IMG/VR virus record: IMGVR_UViG_3300032322_001315
Span: 1 to 64,000 of that record
Strand: one strand, 5' to 3'
DNA length: 64,000 bases
From: a virus
The notes under the pieces were generated by a model, which was given only the letters and a program-made list of their open reading frames with translations, made no database searches and was not told where the DNA came from. Shown here piece by piece: positions 63,277 through 64,000 of this stretch (within the stretch, counting starts at the first letter, position 1; every line of letters starts with the position of its first letter). Both the position numbers and the translations under genes were made by a program.

Positions 63277-63714
63277 CTAGTGTGCGCCATGTATAAATTT
63301 TTCCCATGCCATATATTCTTTGAGTTGCCAAGTTCTACTGTTCAACTCTTTTAGAATTGCTTCGCAAATACTTACTACCTCATCGTGATAGACCTTCTTT
63401 TCAAGAAGTCTAATCAAATCATTATCTGCTTCTAGATATGTAGTCACATCAGATTTGAGTGTATAACGAAATGGTTCCCAACCATGTTCCTCAAGTTCTT
63501 CTTGTGACATTTTACCTGTATAATATTCCCACTTAGTCTTACGCAGACGATTATAGTCAAACATTGCTTTCTTAGAGGCAAGTTTGTGACTAGAAAGAAT
63601 GTTCAAGTATTTGCTATGTAGAATAGGAATACGGACGATTGCTCTAGATGCTTCTGTTTCATCAACAACAGAATCCTGTGCCCAATATTCAAGAACCTTG
63701 TCTAACGTTTCCAT
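63277..63714 (-). CDS. uvsY: Recombination mediator UvsY (145 aa)
   Basis: The neighbour of UvsW, the right length (T4 137 aa), with the pattern LHSKYLNILSSHKLASKKAMFDYNRLRKTKWEYYTGKM that resembles T4 UvsY (a helical, basic core). It loads UvsX on single-stranded DNA. Its promoter is at 63741-63769. Confidence 0.85.
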   Translation of the reverse strand: METLDKVLEYWAQDSVVDETEASRAIVRIPILHSKYLNILSSHKLASKKAMFDYNRLRKTKWEYYTGKMSQEELEEHGWEPFRYTLKSDVTTYLEADNDLIRLLEKKVYHDEVVSICEAILKELNSRTWQLKEYMAWEKFIHGAH

Positions 63715-63740
63715 AATAAAAATCCTAAACTTAAAATTTC

Positions 63741-63769
63741 AGTATAACACAGATTGTATTAATCGTCAA
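63741..63769 (-). promoter_or_regulatory. Sigma70-type promoter for the uvsY operon
   Basis: TTGACG (63764-63769), 17-bp spacer ending TGTGT, TATACT (63741-63746). The -35 box overlaps the upstream TGA stop codon. Confidence 0.82.
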
Positions 63770-64000
63770 CTAATTGTGCTGACTCTCAAATATGAAAATC
63801 TAAAGTTTGCCGTTGCAACTAATGGTGTGGTATTTTCATCTGTGGTAGTGAAATTGATTCCACTTAAATTTTCTGGAAACAAATCATAAAAATCTATAGT
63901 TATCTTTCTGTTATTAAGGGCACTTAAAATTTGCAAAGACCCATCAGAATATTGAGGTTTCTTAGAGTTCACAGTAAAAGGTGATAAATTTTTTAAATTT
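63766..64000 (-). CDS. C-terminal end of a virion-like protein (partial)
   Basis: The reading frame is open to the right edge of the window, so the gene is truncated; the GTG at 63972 is probably internal. The visible end is beta-rich (KITIDFYDLFPENLSGINFTTTDENTTPLVATANFRFSY), a pattern I associate with T4-like baseplate/tail proteins, but the specific gene cannot be fixed from this piece. Its stop overlaps the uvsY promoter. Confidence 0.65.
   Translation of the reverse strand, partial: NLKNLSPFTVNSKKPQYSDGSLQILSALNNRKITIDFYDLFPENLSGINFTTTDENTTPLVATANFRFSYLRVSTIS

Noticed and set aside
1-64000. CRISPR arrays, insertion sequences, integrase or attachment sites
   Set aside because: I looked for direct-repeat/spacer arrays, transposase or integrase motifs and terminal inverted repeats and saw none; the phage looks strictly lytic in this window.

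Overview
The window is part of the genome of a T4-like myovirus (Tevenvirinae-like core). Almost everything is on the minus strand, AT-rich and tightly packed, with frequent 4-bp ATGA/GTGA stop-start overlaps. T4 core genes recognised from motifs and neighbourhood: primase (61), helicase (41), UvsX, DNA polymerase (43), RegA, clamp loader (62/44), sliding clamp (45), recombination nuclease (46/47), late sigma factor (55), UvsW, UvsY, RNase H, NrdA/NrdB. The marine flavour (ThyX, MazG-like enzymes, SpeD, Hsp20, peptide deformylase, aspartyl-hydroxylase-like protein, NMNAT-like/kinase fusion, KxDG-ligase-like protein) recalls the cyanophage/pelagiphage branch, but no photosynthesis gene is present. 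The host is a Gram-negative bacterium (LPS sugar genes, Rz/Rz1 spanins). A 23-residue pqqA-type gene suggests a host using PQQ-dependent dehydrogenases, for example a methylotrophic or pseudomonad-like proteobacterium; that host guess is inference.

Layout. 1-1.6 kb: a visibly GC-rich, plus-strand run of six tiny genes, read from three near-identical sigma70-type promoter/leader cassettes and closed by tandem terminators. 1.77-6.1 kb: a small membrane protein, an anchored HExxH protein, then sugar genes (RmlB, cupin, split HldE-like kinase and cytidylyltransferase, GalE) with a MazG-like enzyme. 6.1-11.9 kb: an HExxH plus vWA-domain protein, DNA methyltransferase, RNase H and small conserved phage genes. 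11.9-17.7 kb: nucleotide metabolism (NrdB, thioredoxin, NrdA, NTP pyrophosphatase, ThyX) and primase. 17.7-19.7 kb: lysis cassette (coiled-coil membrane protein, holin, Rz with embedded Rz1, GH19 endolysin). 19.7-27.9 kb: probable late/virion-associated genes, including acidic-linker modular proteins and two nucleotidyltransferase-like proteins. 28-36.6 kb: a second surface-sugar island (RfbH-like dehydratase, epimerases, about eight glycosyltransferase-like proteins). 36.6-43.95 kb: methyltransferase, PD-(D/E)XK-like protein, helicase, UvsX, polymerase. 44-48.5 kb: five tRNAs, two plus-strand holin-like genes, an RNase H-like protein, rubrerythrin, pqqA, GroES-like, SpeD, dCMP deaminase. 48.5-64 kb: Hsp20, LpxH-like phosphoesterase, RegA-62-44-45 replication block, a second large methyltransferase, hydroxylase, deformylase, 46/47, sigma 55, UvsW, UvsY and the end of a virion-like gene.

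How it works together: sigma70-type promoters with an almost constant 17-bp spacer, many with -35 boxes on or beside the upstream stop codon and several immediately behind a hairpin, divide the minus strand into short operons for replication and metabolism. AT-rich TATAAATA-like elements upstream of virion-type genes, with gene 55, point to T4-style late transcription. The main surprises are the phage-borne pqqA next to rubrerythrin, the hidden Rz1, the palindrome around the clamp-loader promoter, and the nucleotidyltransferase/ligase-like gene pair.
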